Positions 1 through 11,991 of a stretch of DNA of 64,000 nt are shown one piece after another. Position 1 is the first letter of the stretch; each line of letters begins with the position of its first letter. Source of the stretch: Rhinopithecus roxellana (Eukaryota; Chordata; Mammalia; Primates; Cercopithecidae); NCBI RefSeq assembly GCF_007565055.1, contig NC_044561.1:25080114-25144113 (forward strand). Direction: 5' to 3'. Below the pieces are notes generated by a model. It did not search any database and was not told the origin of the DNA. It saw only the letters and a list, made by a program, of their open reading frames with translations. Made by a program: the position numbers and the translations under genes.

Positions 1-285
1 TTTTTTGAGACGGAGTCTCGCTTTGTCACCCCGGCTGGAGTGCAGTGGCAAGATCTCGGCTCACTGCAAGCTCCGCCTCCCGGGTTCATGTCATTCTCCT
101 GCCTCAGCCTCCTGAGTAGTTGGACTACAGGCGCCTGCCACCAAGCCCAGCTAATTTTTTTGTATTTTTAATAGACGGAGTTTCACTGTGTTAGCCAGGA
201 TGGTCTTGATTTCCTGACCTCGTGATCCACCCTTCTCGGCCTTCCAAAGTGCTGGGATTATAGGTGTGAGCCACCATGCCAGACC
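1..285 (-). repeat. Alu element
   Basis: Nearly full-length antisense Alu; its poly-T end is at the window edge, so it may be truncated by the window. Confidence 0.93.
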
Positions 286-293
286 TATTACTA

Positions 294-574
294 TTTTTTG
301 AGACGGAGTCTCACTCTGTCACCCATGCTGGAGAGCCATGGTGTGATGATAGCTCACTGCAGCCTCAGACTCTTGGGCTCAAGTGACCCTCTTTCCTGCC
401 TCAGCCTCCTGAGTAACTGAGACTACAGGCACACGCCACCACACCTAGCTAATTATTTTATTTTTTTGTAGAGGTGGGGTCTTGCTGTGGTGCCCAGGCT
501 GGCCCCAAGCAGTGGTCCCACTTCAACCTCCAGAGTAGCCGGGATTACAGGTGTGCACCACTGCTCCTGGCTAA
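294..574 (-). repeat. Alu element (old, J-like)
   Basis: Diverged antisense Alu with both arms. Confidence 0.85.
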
Positions 575-589
575 ATGACAGCTAATTTG

Positions 590-720
590 ATAGACTTCTG
601 CTGCATTGGGCATATTATGTCTGCTTTGCAATTGAGGATACTGAAACATGGGGAAGGAGAATGACTTTCTGAAGTAGAACCTGGATTTGAGCCCAGCCTT
701 GTAGCCTCTGACCCCTGTCA
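590..720 (-). repeat. MIR-like relic
   Basis: Antisense MIR-type words, including GGATTTGAGCCCAGCC. Confidence 0.5.
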
Positions 721-958
721 TGTCTGCCTTCTCTCCACACGTCTCCAGAGCTCTCTGCCCTGCGGGGGGTCTATCTGCAGCATCACAGGACTGTCAAGAC
801 TCCTGCTTGGATCTCAGGCCCCCAAACTGGGAGCACTTGTTATTTTTAGAGTATCTCTATTGTGACCCCCGCTCAGTGGGAAGGATTCCCATTTTTGCTT
901 CATATGATCCTTTGGGTAGAAAATCACTATTTATGTTAGTTCTTCAAAAACAGGTTTG
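721..958. other. Single-copy stretch
   Basis: No gene or recognisable repeat seen. Confidence 0.5.
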
Positions 959-1272
959 GAGCCAGGTGTGGTGGCTCATGCCTGTAATCCTAACACTTTG
1001 GGAGACTGAGGTGGATGGATCACTTGAGGTCAGGAGTTCAAGACCAGCCACGTGGTGAAACCCCATCTCTACTGAAAAATACAAAAACTAGCTGGGCATG
1101 GTGGCTAGTGCCTGTAATCCCAGCTACTTGGGAGGCTGAGGCAGGAGAATCGCTTGAACCTGGGAGGTGGAGGTTGCTGTGGGCCAAGATGACGCTGTAC
1201 TCCAGCCTGGGTGAAAGAGCGAGACTCCATCTCAAAAAAAAAAAGAAAGAAAAGAAAAAGAAAAAAAAAAAG
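959..1272 (+). repeat. Alu element
   Basis: Full-length sense Alu with an A-rich tail containing AAAG units. Confidence 0.93.
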
Positions 1273-1409
1273 GGTTTGGATGGTTTACCTCATCTGAGAA
1301 CTGTGGTTGCGTGTCAGACCCAAAGATGGGGAGGGAACAGGGCAGGGCAGGGAGCTACTGAACACCAGGTCCTGTGCTGGGGTTTTCAGTGCCCATCTGG
1401 TTTTGGTAT

Positions 1410-1550
1410 CATACCCATCTCACGCTTGAAAAAACTGAGGCTCAGAGAGGAGCACTGACTTGTCCAAGGTCATGCAACCAGTGATTAGGGAGCTGGGATT
1501 GGAACCCAGGTCTCTGACTCCCTGCATTTTGTGCTAGTGTTGAACTCCCA
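1410..1550 (-). repeat. MIR SINE
   Basis: Antisense MIR with ACTGAGGCTCAGAGAGG and CCAAGGTCATGCAACCAGTG core words. Confidence 0.75.
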
Positions 1551-2762
1551 GGCCCAGTGCACTCACTGCTTCTTCGTGCAGGGAGTTTTGAATAAATCTT
1601 TTTTCCAGGTCCATTCAGTTCTGGTTTCTCCTGGTTTTATGTCGAGGGTGGGTAGGAAGGGGTGTTCATTGTCTTCCTCTCACCCTGGTGCTCAAAGCCA
1701 CATTGTCCCTTCTCTTGGTCCCCACCGTCACTGAATTCATCTTGGCCACCCACTCTCCCACCAAGAGGGTGGTAGGAGTCTCCTGCTGCAGCTCCGGGCT
1801 TCTACTCTTGCTGTTTAGTTTATTCCCCACTGGGTGCCTGGTATGCTTGCAGGTGGGTCACAGCCCTGCTGACAGCCTCCGTGGCTTCCTGTTCCACGTA
1901 AGGGCAGGTCCATGCTTCTTCTGCACAAGTCCAGGTTGACACTGACACTGGATTGCTTCAGCCATCTAGTCTCCTCCCTTCCTACTTTCCCTTTCCCCAC
2001 CTGGCCCTGCCTCCCTGGCCTGCTTTCTGGAAGGCTCTTTCCCTGGCTGTTTGCATGGCGGATCTTGTCTTCATTGAGGTCTCAGCTCACATGGTGTCTC
2101 CTCAGAGAGCCCTCCCCATCCCCTCATCTAGAGTTGCTGCCCCTCCGCCCTGACTTCTTATAACCCTTGCTCTATCGTCTTCATAGCCCTGGTCAACTCT
2201 GAGCTCAGTCTCTTCGCTGCTGTAACAAGGGAGCTAGGGCTGCACGGTCTCTAAGATGAAAATTCTGAACTCATAAGCCCTAGGAATTCAGGGCTGGTCA
2301 GGGCTCTGGAGGGATGCAGTGGCCCAAGGCAACAGTGTGGGAGGAGGGCTGACCCTGAGCCACAGGAAAGGGAGAGTCCCTGGGTGGGGAAGAAACTATT
2401 TGGGACGAGTTCCCAAAGCTTAGCAAGAGCTCAAGAGCCCCTTTCCCCACCACTCCCGGAGAAAACACGCACTATTGTCCTAGCTGCAGTTTTGGTGCTG
2501 GCAGGGTGTGCGGGGTGAATGTCTGCCCGGCAAAGGGACTTCTGCCAAAGGGACTCTTGTTTATTTGAGATTTGAACAAAAAAAGGCTGTCCTCTGAAAA
2601 CCACAGCTCCAGAAACCTTGTTGGGGTTTTGGGATCAAGGCGGAAGATGGCAGGGAGCTTTTTCTAGCTCTTTGTTAAACATTAAAAACATATTCTTTTG
2701 ATAGAACATATTCAGAAGCCCATCATCACTGGGCAAGCACTGTGAAATTTTGGCAGGGTGAA
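1551..2762. other. Mostly single-copy; L2-like piece near 1990-2210
   Basis: Pyrimidine-rich sequence at 1990-2210 resembles the L2 3' region (CAGAGAGCCCTCCCCATC). The remainder shows no gene. Confidence 0.4.
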
Positions 2763-3062
2763 TTTTTTTTTTTTTTTTTAAAGACAGAGTCTTGCTCTGT
2801 CACCCAGGCTGGAGTGAGATGGTGCGATCTCGGCTCACTGCAACCTCTGCCTCCCGAGTTCAAGTGATTCTCCTGCCTCAGCCTCCTAAGTAGCTGGGAT
2901 TACAGGCACCCGTCATCATCCCTGGCTAATTTTTGTATTTTTAGGAGAGACAGGGTTTCACTATGTTGGCCATGCTGGTCTCAAACTCATGACCTCAGGT
3001 AATCCGCCTGCCTCGGCCTCTAAAAGTGCTAGGATTACAGGTGTGAGCCACCTTGCCTGGCC
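2763..3062 (-). repeat. Alu element
   Basis: Full-length antisense Alu. Confidence 0.93.
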
Positions 3063-3698
3063 TGTTTACTGTCATATGTGTGTTCCTCCCTAGGCACCTC
3101 CCACACATGACTCAGTACCTCTAAACATACATCTCACACCCACCCTACCTCCTGGAAGCATGTTCCCTGGCCCCACACACACCACACACACACCACACCA
3201 TGCACACACATGTGCCTGCCCAATGTGCGCCCATGCCAGCAGCAGCCCTGGGTGGTGGTATGAGGTTGGGGCTGCAGAACCACCACCCAGCCTGGCGTGG
3301 ACAGGCCACCTCTGGAGCATCAACATGTGGGACACAGCAGGGACCTGCTCACGCCCTGGCCTTGCCGTTTGTTGAAGGGTGGAGCAACCGTGGCCCTCTG
3401 GTGACCCTACCTTGCGGGTGGGTAGCTTCATGCTGGTCTTGGATTCCTGCCAGAGGCTGGAGGCCTAGTCTTCCCTCCTCATCTGTAGGAAGGGCCCAGG
3501 GCTTGGTGGGTAAGCCAGACACTGAGCTAGGTCCTTCTTGCCCAGCTGGGGAAACTGAGGCTCGGGTGCCACAGCCAAGGTCACAAGCCAGGACTAAAGG
3601 CTTCTGCTTGACCACACTGCCCACCCCTGGCCCAGGGCTGACCAGGCAGCTCCTATCACCCAGGCCTCCTCTGGGGACCCTTCCTTCCTTAATTTAAT
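3063..3698. other. Single-copy with CA-rich tract and MIR trace
   Basis: Imperfect CA repeats at about 3174-3214; a weak antisense MIR trace around 3540-3600 (GGGGAAACTGAGGCTCGGG). Confidence 0.5.
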
Positions 3699-3991
3699 TT
3701 TTATTTTTTTGAGGAGTCTCGCTCCATTGTCCAGGCTAGAGTGCAGTGGCTCGATCTCAACTCACTGCAACCTCTGCCTCCTGGGTTCAAGCGATTCTCC
3801 TGCCTCAACCTCCTGAGTAGCTGGGACTACAGGCACACACCACCATGCCCAGCTAATTTTTTTTGTATTTTTAGTAGAGACGGGGTTTCACCATGCTGGT
3901 CAGGCTGGTCACGAACTCCTGACCTCAGGTGATTCACCCACTTCGGCCTTCCAAAGTGCTGGATTACAGGCGTGAGCCACCATGCCCAGCC
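3699..3991 (-). repeat. Alu element
   Basis: Full-length antisense Alu. Confidence 0.93.
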
Positions 3992-4136
3992 CCTTTCTTC
4001 CTTATTTTTAGGAATGTCCCCTCTCTTTCTTTCTCCCAGTCTAGCAGGGCAGATCAGCTTTGTGGCTCTGGAATTGACAAGATGAGTGACCTTAGGCAGA
4101 CAGTTCATCTCTTTAAGCCTCAGTTTCCTCCTTTCT

Positions 4137-4306
4137 TGTTTGTTTGTTTGTTTGTTTGAGACGGAGTCTTGCTCTGTCGCCCAGGCTGGAGTGGCAGGAT
4201 CTCGGCTCACTGCAAGCTCTGCCTCCGGGGTTCAAGCGATTCTCCTGCCTCGGCCTCCTGAGTAGCTGAGACTACAGGCACGTGCCACCACGCCCGGCTA
4301 ATTTTT

Positions 4307-4350
<44 letters not shown>

Positions 4351-4470
4351 TAGTAGAGACAGGGTTTCACCATGTTAGCCTGGATGGTCTCAATCTCCTG
4401 ACCTTGTGATCCACTTGCCTCAGCCTCCCAAAGTGATGGGATTACAGATGTGAGCCACCGTGCCCGGCCC
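4137..4470 (-). repeat. Alu with internal (ATT)n
   Basis: Antisense Alu whose middle A-rich linker has grown to about 14 ATT units at 4308-4351; TTTG units form the outer tail. Confidence 0.92.
4308..4351 (+). repeat. (ATT)n microsatellite
   Basis: About 14 pure ATT units inside an Alu. Confidence 0.95.
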
Positions 4471-4560
4471 AGTTTCCTCCTTTCTGACGTGGGGAGCATA
4501 ATAATCCCCATAGTCACTGAGTAACTGCGAGGGATCATGGCCATAATCTCCATTCAGAGT

Positions 4561-5049
4561 TTATTTTAGAGCCAGGGATGAGTGTAAGTGTGTGTGGTGT
4601 GTGTGTCTGTTTTCTTATTGGGGTTGTTATTTCCTCTGGTGTGGGAAGGTTGGGGACTGGGCTTTGCTCTGTCCCCTCCCGGCCCTTCCCATCCCCTCCT
4701 TGGCACAGCCACATCAGCATTTTGGGCCTGGGGCACCCCTCCTCCCATTTACAGAGCGGGCAGGACATGACTCATGCCTACACTGGCAGACACCGCCCTT
4801 GGCATAACTGGCTGCACCTGAAGCTAATGTCCTAAGAGATTGTCTCTGGGGCTTAGGGATTTCGCCTTCAGGTAATTGGGACGGAGGATGGAGTTTGGAC
4901 CCTGTAGGAGCTGAGTTACCCTAAAGAACTGGATTCCTTGAGGATGTCCATGCCTGGGGCTCTGCCAGGAGACAGGAGTCTTAACTTTCAGGGTTCACAT
5001 GGCAACTGGTAGGCTCTGGGTTTTTACTGGGGGACAGGGTCTCAGATGG
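4561..5049. other. Single-copy stretch
   Basis: Short GT-rich tract at about 4585-4610; no gene seen. Confidence 0.5.
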
Positions 5050-5242
5050 AGGGAATGTACCTACTGTGTGCCTGTAAAATTTTGTCTCTGTTTGCCATTC
5101 CTGACTTCCGTAAACATTGGATTTCTTCCCCTGCCTGACCAAACACTGGCTCTGTCTTGTTCATACCTGTATCTCTGGCTCCTACTACAGTGCCTGGCAC
5201 ATAGTAGGAGACTGGTAAAAGCTTGATCAATAAATGAACAAT
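5050..5242 (+). repeat. L2 3' end
   Basis: Carries the L2 words AGTGCCTGGCACATAGTAGG and a terminal AATAAATGAA. Confidence 0.75.
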
Positions 5243-5501
5243 GGCCAGGCGTGGTGGCTCACTCCTGTAATCCCAGCACTTTGGGAGGCCGAGGTGGGCG
5301 GATCACTTGAGGTCAGGGGTTCGAGGCCAGCTTGGCCAACCTGGTGAAACCCCCTCTCTACTAAAAATACAAAAATTAGCCGGGTATGCTACTCGGGAGG
5401 CTGAGGCAGGAGAATCGCTTGGACCCGGGCAGCGGAGGTTGCAGTGAGCCAAGATCACGCCACTGCACTCCAGCCTGGGTGACAGAGCGAGACTCCATCT
5501 C

Positions 5502-5539
<38 letters not shown>

Positions 5540-5554
5540 GAAAAAAAAAGAAAA
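5243..5554 (+). repeat. Alu element
   Basis: Sense Alu with AAATGAACAATG duplicated on both sides; small deletion in the middle; long A-tail. Confidence 0.94.
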
Positions 5555-5587
5555 TGAACAATGCCAAGTGCTTTTTGATGTATATTC

Positions 5588-5883
5588 TTTTTTTTTTCTT
5601 TTGAGACGGAGTCTCGCTCTGTCTCCCAGGCTGGAGTGCAGTGGCCGGATCTCGGCTCACTGCAAGCTCCGCCTCCCGAGTTCACGCCACTCTCCTGCCT
5701 CAGCCTCCCGAGTAGCTGGGACTACAGGCACCCGCCACCACGCCCGGCTTATTTTTTGTATTTTTAATAGAGACGGGGTTTCACCGTGTTAGCCAGGATG
5801 GTCTCGATCTCCTGACCTCATGATCCGCCCACCTCGGCCTCCCAAAGTGCTGGGATTACAGGCTTGAGCCACCGCCCCCGGCC
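5588..5883 (-). repeat. AluY element
   Basis: Young antisense Alu, flanked by GATGTATATTCTT on both sides. It shares GCCGGATCT and CTTGAGCC with the AluYR-like copies but not all of their markers. Confidence 0.94.
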
Positions 5884-5924
5884 GATGTATATTCTTAGCA
5901 AATCTCTCAGCTACTATTCAAAGC

Positions 5925-6060
5925 AGATAGGACAGTTTAACCCATCTAAGAGGTGGGAAAACTGAGGTTTGGGAAGTTGAGACTCACCCACGCTCATAGA
6001 GGTAGGATTTGAATTTGAGTCTGCGCACTGTGGACTGCCAACCAAAGCTCTCTCCCGACT
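5925..6060 (-). repeat. MIR SINE
   Basis: Antisense MIR words (GAAAACTGAGGTTTGGGAAG, GGATTTGAATTTGAGTCTG). Confidence 0.6.
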
Positions 6061-6379
6061 CAGACTCCTAGTTGCCAGGTGCTTATCTTGAAGCCGCGCT
6101 GTCTGCCTTTCCCTCTAATCTCCCTTGAAGCCAGCAGTTCTCACCTGGATGCACAGGATGGAGGATGCTGACATGTGAGATGCTGTCCCCCCACCAGGAG
6201 TGGGAGAGTCAGTGAGGCTCCTGGCAGGCAGGTGGTAACTCCACCCTCTCCTGCTCAGGAAAGCAGATTGGAGTGCTAGGGAGGCAGGGTGAGGGAGGTG
6301 ATTCTGTGAGAGCCCCAAACACACTCTCACAGATGGCTTCAGGGTCCTGCAAGACCCTGTCCATTGTCTTCTCTCCAAA

Positions 6380-6790
6380 CTCAGCCTGTGATACTTCCCA
6401 TCACTCTACTCCAGCTGTGCAAGCAGAAATTTCTATTCCTTCCATGCCCCAAGCTCTTTTCTGACTCTAGACTTCATGACTTTCCCTTGACCGGCTCCCT
6501 CTGACTGTAGGTCATTCAGCTGATAATGTCACCTCCTCCAGGAAGCCTTCCTGATCACCCAATTTGTGCAGCCCAGCTGCGATTCACATCACAAACCCCA
6601 TTCCCTTCACCTCCCTTGTCACATGCTACCATCTTTGTCTTGGTGCACGGCTTATCCATTGCCTGCCTTTTCCACCTTCCACCTGCTCTAAACTCCATGT
6701 AAATAGGAAATTGTGAGTTTATCCATATCGCTCTATCACCAGACACGGGGTGTGGCACATAATAGGTCAATACATCTTTTGGAAAAATTG
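6380..6790 (+). repeat. L2 fragment
   Basis: Sense L2 3' part with CACCTCCTCCAGGAAGCCTT and the end GGCACATAATAGG. Confidence 0.75.
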
Positions 6791-6825
6791 GAAAAAGAGC
6801 AACTTTTAAAAATTCAGCAAGTACA

Positions 6826-7143
6826 GCCAGGTGCGGTGGCTCTCGCCTGTAATTCCAGCACTTTGGGAGGCCGAGGCAGTTGGATCACTTGAGGTCAGGA
6901 GTTCGAGACCAGCCTGGCCAACATGGTGAAACCCCATCTCTGCTAAAAATACAAAAAAATTAGCTGGACATGGTAGAGGGTGCCTGTAATCCCAATCCCA
7001 GCTACTCAGGAGGCTGAAGCAGGAGAATCTCTTGAACCCAGGAGGTGGAGGTTGCAGTGAGCCAAGATCATGCCATTGCACTCCAGCCTGGGCAACAAGA
7101 ACAAAACTCCATCTCAAAATAAATAAATAAGTAAATAAATAAA
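6826..7143 (+). repeat. Alu element
   Basis: Sense Alu with an AAAT-repeat tail; near-identical flanks AATTCAGCAAG and AATGCAGCAAG. Confidence 0.93.
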
Positions 7144-7314
7144 ATGCAGCAAGCGCAAGTGTCAGAACCTCGTCATCTTGGTAGTCAGTGGTTTGCTGAC
7201 ACATTTCAAAATGGGGTGTGTCTCCCCACTGTGTCACGACACCTTAGGAGAGAACTTGTTTTCCAAGCCAGTCCTTCCATTGTGAGTCAGTGATTCTAGG
7301 AAAGAGTGGTGTCA

Positions 7315-7650
7315 TAGGTTGAGTTCCCCCAGAAGCAGAGCCTAAGTCAAGAGTGCAAGGGCAAGCAGTTTATTTGGGTGGCAGTGTACCATTAGGATGA
7401 GATAAGGAGCAGGTTATCTTGGGGGGAAGCTGGGGCTTAACTGTGCTGGGGACCTCTGGGAGCCTGTAGAATATGGCATTAAATTACCCAACTTGAGTGC
7501 TAGGTAGCTGGGGTATTTATCCCCCAGCAACAGAAAGTTATCCACCAGTGCTGAGGGGATTTGGGTGGAGTCCAACAGTGTTGGGTATGACACAGCAGGC
7601 TCTTCCCAGGCACCCCGTGGTGCCTGGGGTGGCACACCTCTGGTGAGGAC
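7315..7650. repeat. Unnamed old interspersed repeat, copy A
   Basis: Shares CCCCCAGAAGCAG and a TTTATTTGGG-like box with sequence at 15478-15710, and more weakly with 9250-9520 and 58045-58480. I cannot name the family. Confidence 0.45.
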
Positions 7651-8089
7651 CTGGCTGGCTCCAGCAGGTAGAGCGCGACTATAGCTCAGGTGAACCAGCG
7701 CATGAGGTCAGCGGCTCTGACAAAGGAGTGGCTTCCCTGTTCCTGCTTCTGCCTGAGATCCAGGGCTGTTTGCAGAAAGGTGCCTCTTTAGGCATATGAG
7801 GATTTCTGAGCCCAGAGAGGTCATTTTCTTGGGGTCCCCTTTTAAGAATGAACTGTATCATCCTCAGAGCTGTTGTATATTGAGGACTTGCTGTATATAC
7901 TTTCCAGGCCTCCTTGCTTCCTTGTGTCTTTTGGGATGGAGTTGGGGTGGGGGGTGGACCACTCTATCCCCTTGGGATGGGAGACAAGGCCTGTTCCTCC
8001 TCCTGCTTTCCAGCCATGTTCCTGCATTTGTGCAGAAGCTGTGCAGGCTAACTCCAAGCTCCTGCCTCATCCCAGTCTCTGTATGTTAG
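7651..8089. other. Single-copy stretch
   Basis: No gene or repeat recognised. Confidence 0.5.
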
Positions 8090-8404
8090 TTTTTATTTGT
8101 TTGTTTGTTTGTTTTGGCAGGGGACAGGGTCTCACTCTGTCACCCAGGCTGGAGTACAGTGGTACAATCATGACTCACTGCAGCCTCAACTTCCCTGACT
8201 CAAGCAATCCTCCTACCTCAGCCTCCCAAGTAGTTGGGACTACAGGCAGGCGCTACCACGCCTGGCTAATGGTTTTTGTATTCTCTGTAGAGACTGGGTT
8301 TCGCCGTGTTGCCCAGGCTGGTCTCCAACTCCTGAGCTCAAGCATTCCACTGCCTTGGCCTCCCAAAGTGCTGGGATTATAGGCGTGAGCCACCACGCCC
8401 ACCC
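8090..8404 (-). repeat. Alu element (J-like)
   Basis: Diverged antisense Alu with TTTG units in the tail. Confidence 0.9.
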
Positions 8405-8439
8405 CTAGTCTCTTTAAATGATTAATAATAATACTGTTA

Positions 8440-8640
8440 TGAGGACAGTTACTGATGTAGGTGTTGACCGTTGGCATTATGCTAAGCACTTCATGTATGT
8501 GATCTCATTTAATCCTCACAAAAGCATGTGAAGTACCTACCCTTGCTTCCATTTTATGGATGAGAAAGATGAGGCTCAGAGAGGTAGAGTGAGTTGCCCA
8601 AGGTCACACAGCTACTACAGATGGAGATGGCTGGCTCTGG
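8440..8640 (-). repeat. MIR SINE
   Basis: Long antisense MIR (GATGAGGCTCAGAGAGGTAG, CCCAAGGTCACACAGCTA). Confidence 0.85.
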
Positions 8641-9249
8641 AAGTCCCTCTTCTGAACGGTCGTACAGAGGGATACAGACAACGGGATGAGACTGGGGGCA
8701 CCCAGCTGCCACTCCTGCGTGTCATCCCCTGACCACAGTGTCCTCTGAAGTCCTAACTGGTGATGATGCTGGGTAAAATTGGCATCTGGGAGAAGTGAGG
8801 GCAGGTGGTGCTTATCTGAATGTAGAAGATTGTGGAGTGTTTTCTCTAACAAGGCTAGGTAAGTCGTCTTCAGGTGAGTGACTTACAAGGACTCATTAGG
8901 GAACCGAAGCCTGTTTATGCAGGTGGCTACGCTGAGAGCTGGTGATAGAGCAGGGTGTCTCCGTGGAGGGCTCCCTCTCGGACTCAGAGGTACATTTCAG
9001 AGCTTCACTGCTGGTAGCTGAAAAGCACAGCTTAGGTCCTTCTGGGCATCTTACAGAGATGAAAGTAAAGAGCATTGGGAACCAGCAAGTAGACCCTCCC
9101 CACATGTGCACACACGTGAGCCTTATGGATTACACATCCACTTACAGCACGGCCCCTGGGATTGGCCACGGGAATTGCCATTCCTTTTTAGACTTAGATT
9201 TGGGAGGCAGTGTGTCAGCCTGGAGTGCAGGCGAGTACTTGAAAGCCTT
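8641..9249. other. Single-copy stretch
   Basis: No gene or repeat recognised. Confidence 0.5.
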
Positions 9250-9520
9250 AAGTTCTGTCTTACGTTGGGTTCCTTAGAATGAGAGCTTGAGACAGGAATT
9301 CTGTGAAAGTGATTGTGACTCATGAGTCCCCGAGAGAGGGAGACAGGGTAATAGGGCAGGAGAGGGGACCTTTGGCCTCAGTCCGATCCCCTGGGGCACT
9401 CTGAAGCCACAGAGTAAGTCCTGCCTTGGGGCAAGGGTAAGTAGCCCCTTGTGTCCCTTGGAAGCCAGTCATTGGCTGTGGGAGTGAGGGATTTACCAGG
9501 AGGGGTGGAGACTGTGGGCC
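9250..9520. repeat. Unnamed old interspersed repeat, copy C (weak)
   Basis: Partial resemblance to the 7315 and 15478 copies (GGTTCC, GAGACAGGAATTC, GGAGACAGGGTAATAGG). Confidence 0.3.
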
Positions 9521-9639
9521 AGCATGTTGGAGGACAGCCCTCCTGGAAAAGGGTGTAACTGTGAACTATGAGCAGACAACTGTCATAGCAGCTGGGGGAT
9601 GGGAGCAGCAGGAGGAAAGGGGATTTGGGGGAGGAGCAG

Positions 9640-9730
9640 ATCCAGCATCATCTCCCATAGGTTGCAGTGCTAGATTCATCCCTAATTGACTGTGTGACCT
9701 TAGGCAAGCCTCTCGGGGCCCGAATTTTAC
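9640..9730 (+). repeat. MIR fragment
   Basis: Contains GACTGTGTGACCTTAGGCAA, the MIR core. Confidence 0.6.
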
Positions 9731-9956
9731 CTTCTGTACCCCAGGGGCCTGCATAGAGCCACTGTGGTCTCCATCCCATTCTTACCGTCCATGCAGTGAC
9801 TTATTTTCTGATGTAAACATTGATTTGCTTCAGCAAATGTTTATTGTGTACCTATCACATGCCAGGCACCTTGCAAGGCAAGGATCTCTACGACAAAAAG
9901 GATCTCTGCCTTCAGGAAGCAAGGCAGACAAGTAACCAGGCATAAAACAGTGGGGT

Positions 9957-10270
9957 GGCTGGGCGCGGTGGCTCAAGCCTGTAATCCCAGCACTTTCGGA
10001 GGCCGAGACGGGCGGATCACGAGGTCAGGAGATCGAGACCATCCTGGCTAACCCGGTGAAACCTCGTCTCTACTAAAAAATACAAAAAACTAGCCGGGCG
10101 AAGTGGCGGGCGCCTGTAGTCCCAGCTACTCAGGAGGCTGAGGCAGGAGAATGGCGTAAACCCGGGAGACGGAGCTTGCAGTGAGCTGAGATCTGGCCAC
10201 TGCACTCCAGCCTGGGCGACAGAGCGAGACTCCGTCTCAAAAAAAAAACAAAAAAAACAAAAAAAAAACA
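9957..10270 (+). repeat. AluYR-like element (Old World monkey type)
   Basis: Carries GGTGGCTCAAGCCTG, AACTAGCCGGGCGAAGTGG and GAGATCTGGCCACTGC. Flanked by AAAACAGTGGGGT on both sides. Little diverged, so a recent insertion. Confidence 0.93.
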
Positions 10271-10839
10271 AAACAGTGGGGTTGGTGTCACAAAGAAACA
10301 GAGAGTTTCCAAAGGCTACCTGGGCTGGTGGCAGGCGTCTGGGAAGGCTTCCTGGAACAAGAGGTATCTAATTAGGAACCCATGCACATTGGCACTCATG
10401 GGTACTGATGTCACTCAGGAAAAAGAGAAGGTGACTGGCAGCTTTCTGCGGGTCTCTTTCGCATCCCAGGATGGAATTCTTCCAGATTTTGACTTCTCCC
10501 ATGCCTTACTTGAGAGGGAAATTGCCAGTATGAAAAACAATCATGGCAAAGCTGACTGCGATGTTGATGTCTGGGATGAGTGAGTTAGGTGCTGGGAGGG
10601 AAAAGGTACTGGTGGGGGGTGTCGGCGTTGAGAATGTATGGCTTGTGGGAGGCAGAGCGTGAGGCTGGTGGGGCTGGTGCCCTGGGTGAGGGGCAGGAGA
10701 TGAGGTCTTGGTTGTAGACGAGCAGATAATGCAAAGCCGTGGTGAGTGGTGTGGACTTCATTTTGTGAGCGCCTGGAGGCCACTGGAAGTTTTGGGTTTG
10801 CCTCCTTAAGCAAAACACACATACAGAAAAGTACACACA
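10271..10839. other. Mostly single-copy; short open frame of no known family
   Basis: A 64-codon open frame (10389-10583) has no recognisable domain and no convincing donor. It is left uncalled. Confidence 0.4.
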
Positions 10840-11206
10840 TCTTAGGTGTCAACTAGACACATGTTTACATATGTATACAAAGATGTAATCACGAATATCA
10901 AGATATAGAACATTCTCAGGTCCCCAGAGCGTCTTTATACCCCTTCCTAGTCACAGTCCCCATAGGTAATTGCTGTTCTACATTCTGCCACCCTAGAGAC
11001 TACCTTATAGAAATTTTGCCTGAATTTCATATACATGCCATTTTACAGAACACTTTAGAATGCTACTCGTTTTGCAAACCTTAATGCCTGTCGTATTTAT
11101 CTATGTGTTTTTCTTGTGGCAGTACAAATATTCTTGACTTACGATGGAGATACGTCCTGATAAACCCATCAGAAGTCAAAAGTATTGTCAGTCAAAGTTG
11201 CATTTA

Positions 11207-11515
11207 GGCCAGGTGTGGCGGCACACACTGGTAATCTCAGCACTTTGTGGGACTGAGGCCGAACGATCGCTTGAGCCCAGGAGTTTGAGACTGGCCTAAG
11301 CAACATGGTGAAACCCCATCTCTACAAAAAAAAAAATAAAACAACAACAAAAAATTAGACGGTCATGGCAGTATGGGCCTGTAGATCCAGCTACTTGGGG
11401 GGCTGAGGTGGGAGGATCACTTGAGCCAGGAGGGCAAGGGTGCAGTGAGCCATGATAGCACCACTGCACTCCAGCCTGGGTGACAAATTAAGACCCTGTC
11501 TCAAAATCAAAATAA
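11207..11515 (+). repeat. Alu element (J-like)
   Basis: Diverged sense Alu; flanks AAGTTGCATTTA and AAATTGCATTTG are near-duplicates. Confidence 0.9.
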
Positions 11516-11525
11516 ATTGCATTTG

Positions 11526-11821
11526 GGCCGGGCACGGTGGCTCGTGCCTGCAATCCCAGCACTTTGGGAGGCCGAGGCGAGCGGATCACGAGGTCAGGAG
11601 ATCCAGACCATCCTGGCTAACACGTTGAAACCCCATCTCTACTAAAAATACAAAAAATTAGCCGGGCGTGGTGGAGGGCGCCTGTAGTCCCAGCTACTCG
11701 GGAGGTTGAGGCAGGAGAATGGTGTGAACCCAGGGGTTGGAGCTTGCAGTGAGCCGAGATCGCGCCACTGCACTCCAGCCTGGGTGACAGAGCAAGACTG
11801 TCTAAAAAAAAAAAAAAAAAA
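11526..11821 (+). repeat. Alu element (Y/S)
   Basis: Full-length sense Alu. Confidence 0.93.
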
Positions 11822-11823
11822 AT

Positions 11824-11991
11824 CCAGGTGTGGTGGCATGCGCCTGTAGTCCTAGCTACTCAGGAGGCTGAGGCGGAGAATCGGTTGAACCCTGGAGGTG
11901 GAGGTTGCAGTGAGCCGAGATCGAGCCACTACGCTCCAGCCTGCGTGACAGAGTAAGAGTCCGTCTCAAAAAAGAAAAAAAAAAAAAGAAA
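11824..11991 (+). repeat. Alu right-arm fragment
   Basis: Begins inside the element (GGTGTGGTGGCATGCGCCTG) and ends in an A-rich tail. Confidence 0.85.

Larger units (their letters stand above)
4045..4560 (+). repeat. MIR SINE split by an Alu
   Basis: Sense MIR pieces at 4045-4136 and 4471-4560. AGTTTCCTCCTTTCT is present on both sides of the Alu as its target-site duplication. Confidence 0.75.

Noticed and set aside
10389..10583. Open frame of 64 codons
   Set aside because: No recognisable family, no convincing splice donor, and single-copy AT/GC content like its surroundings.
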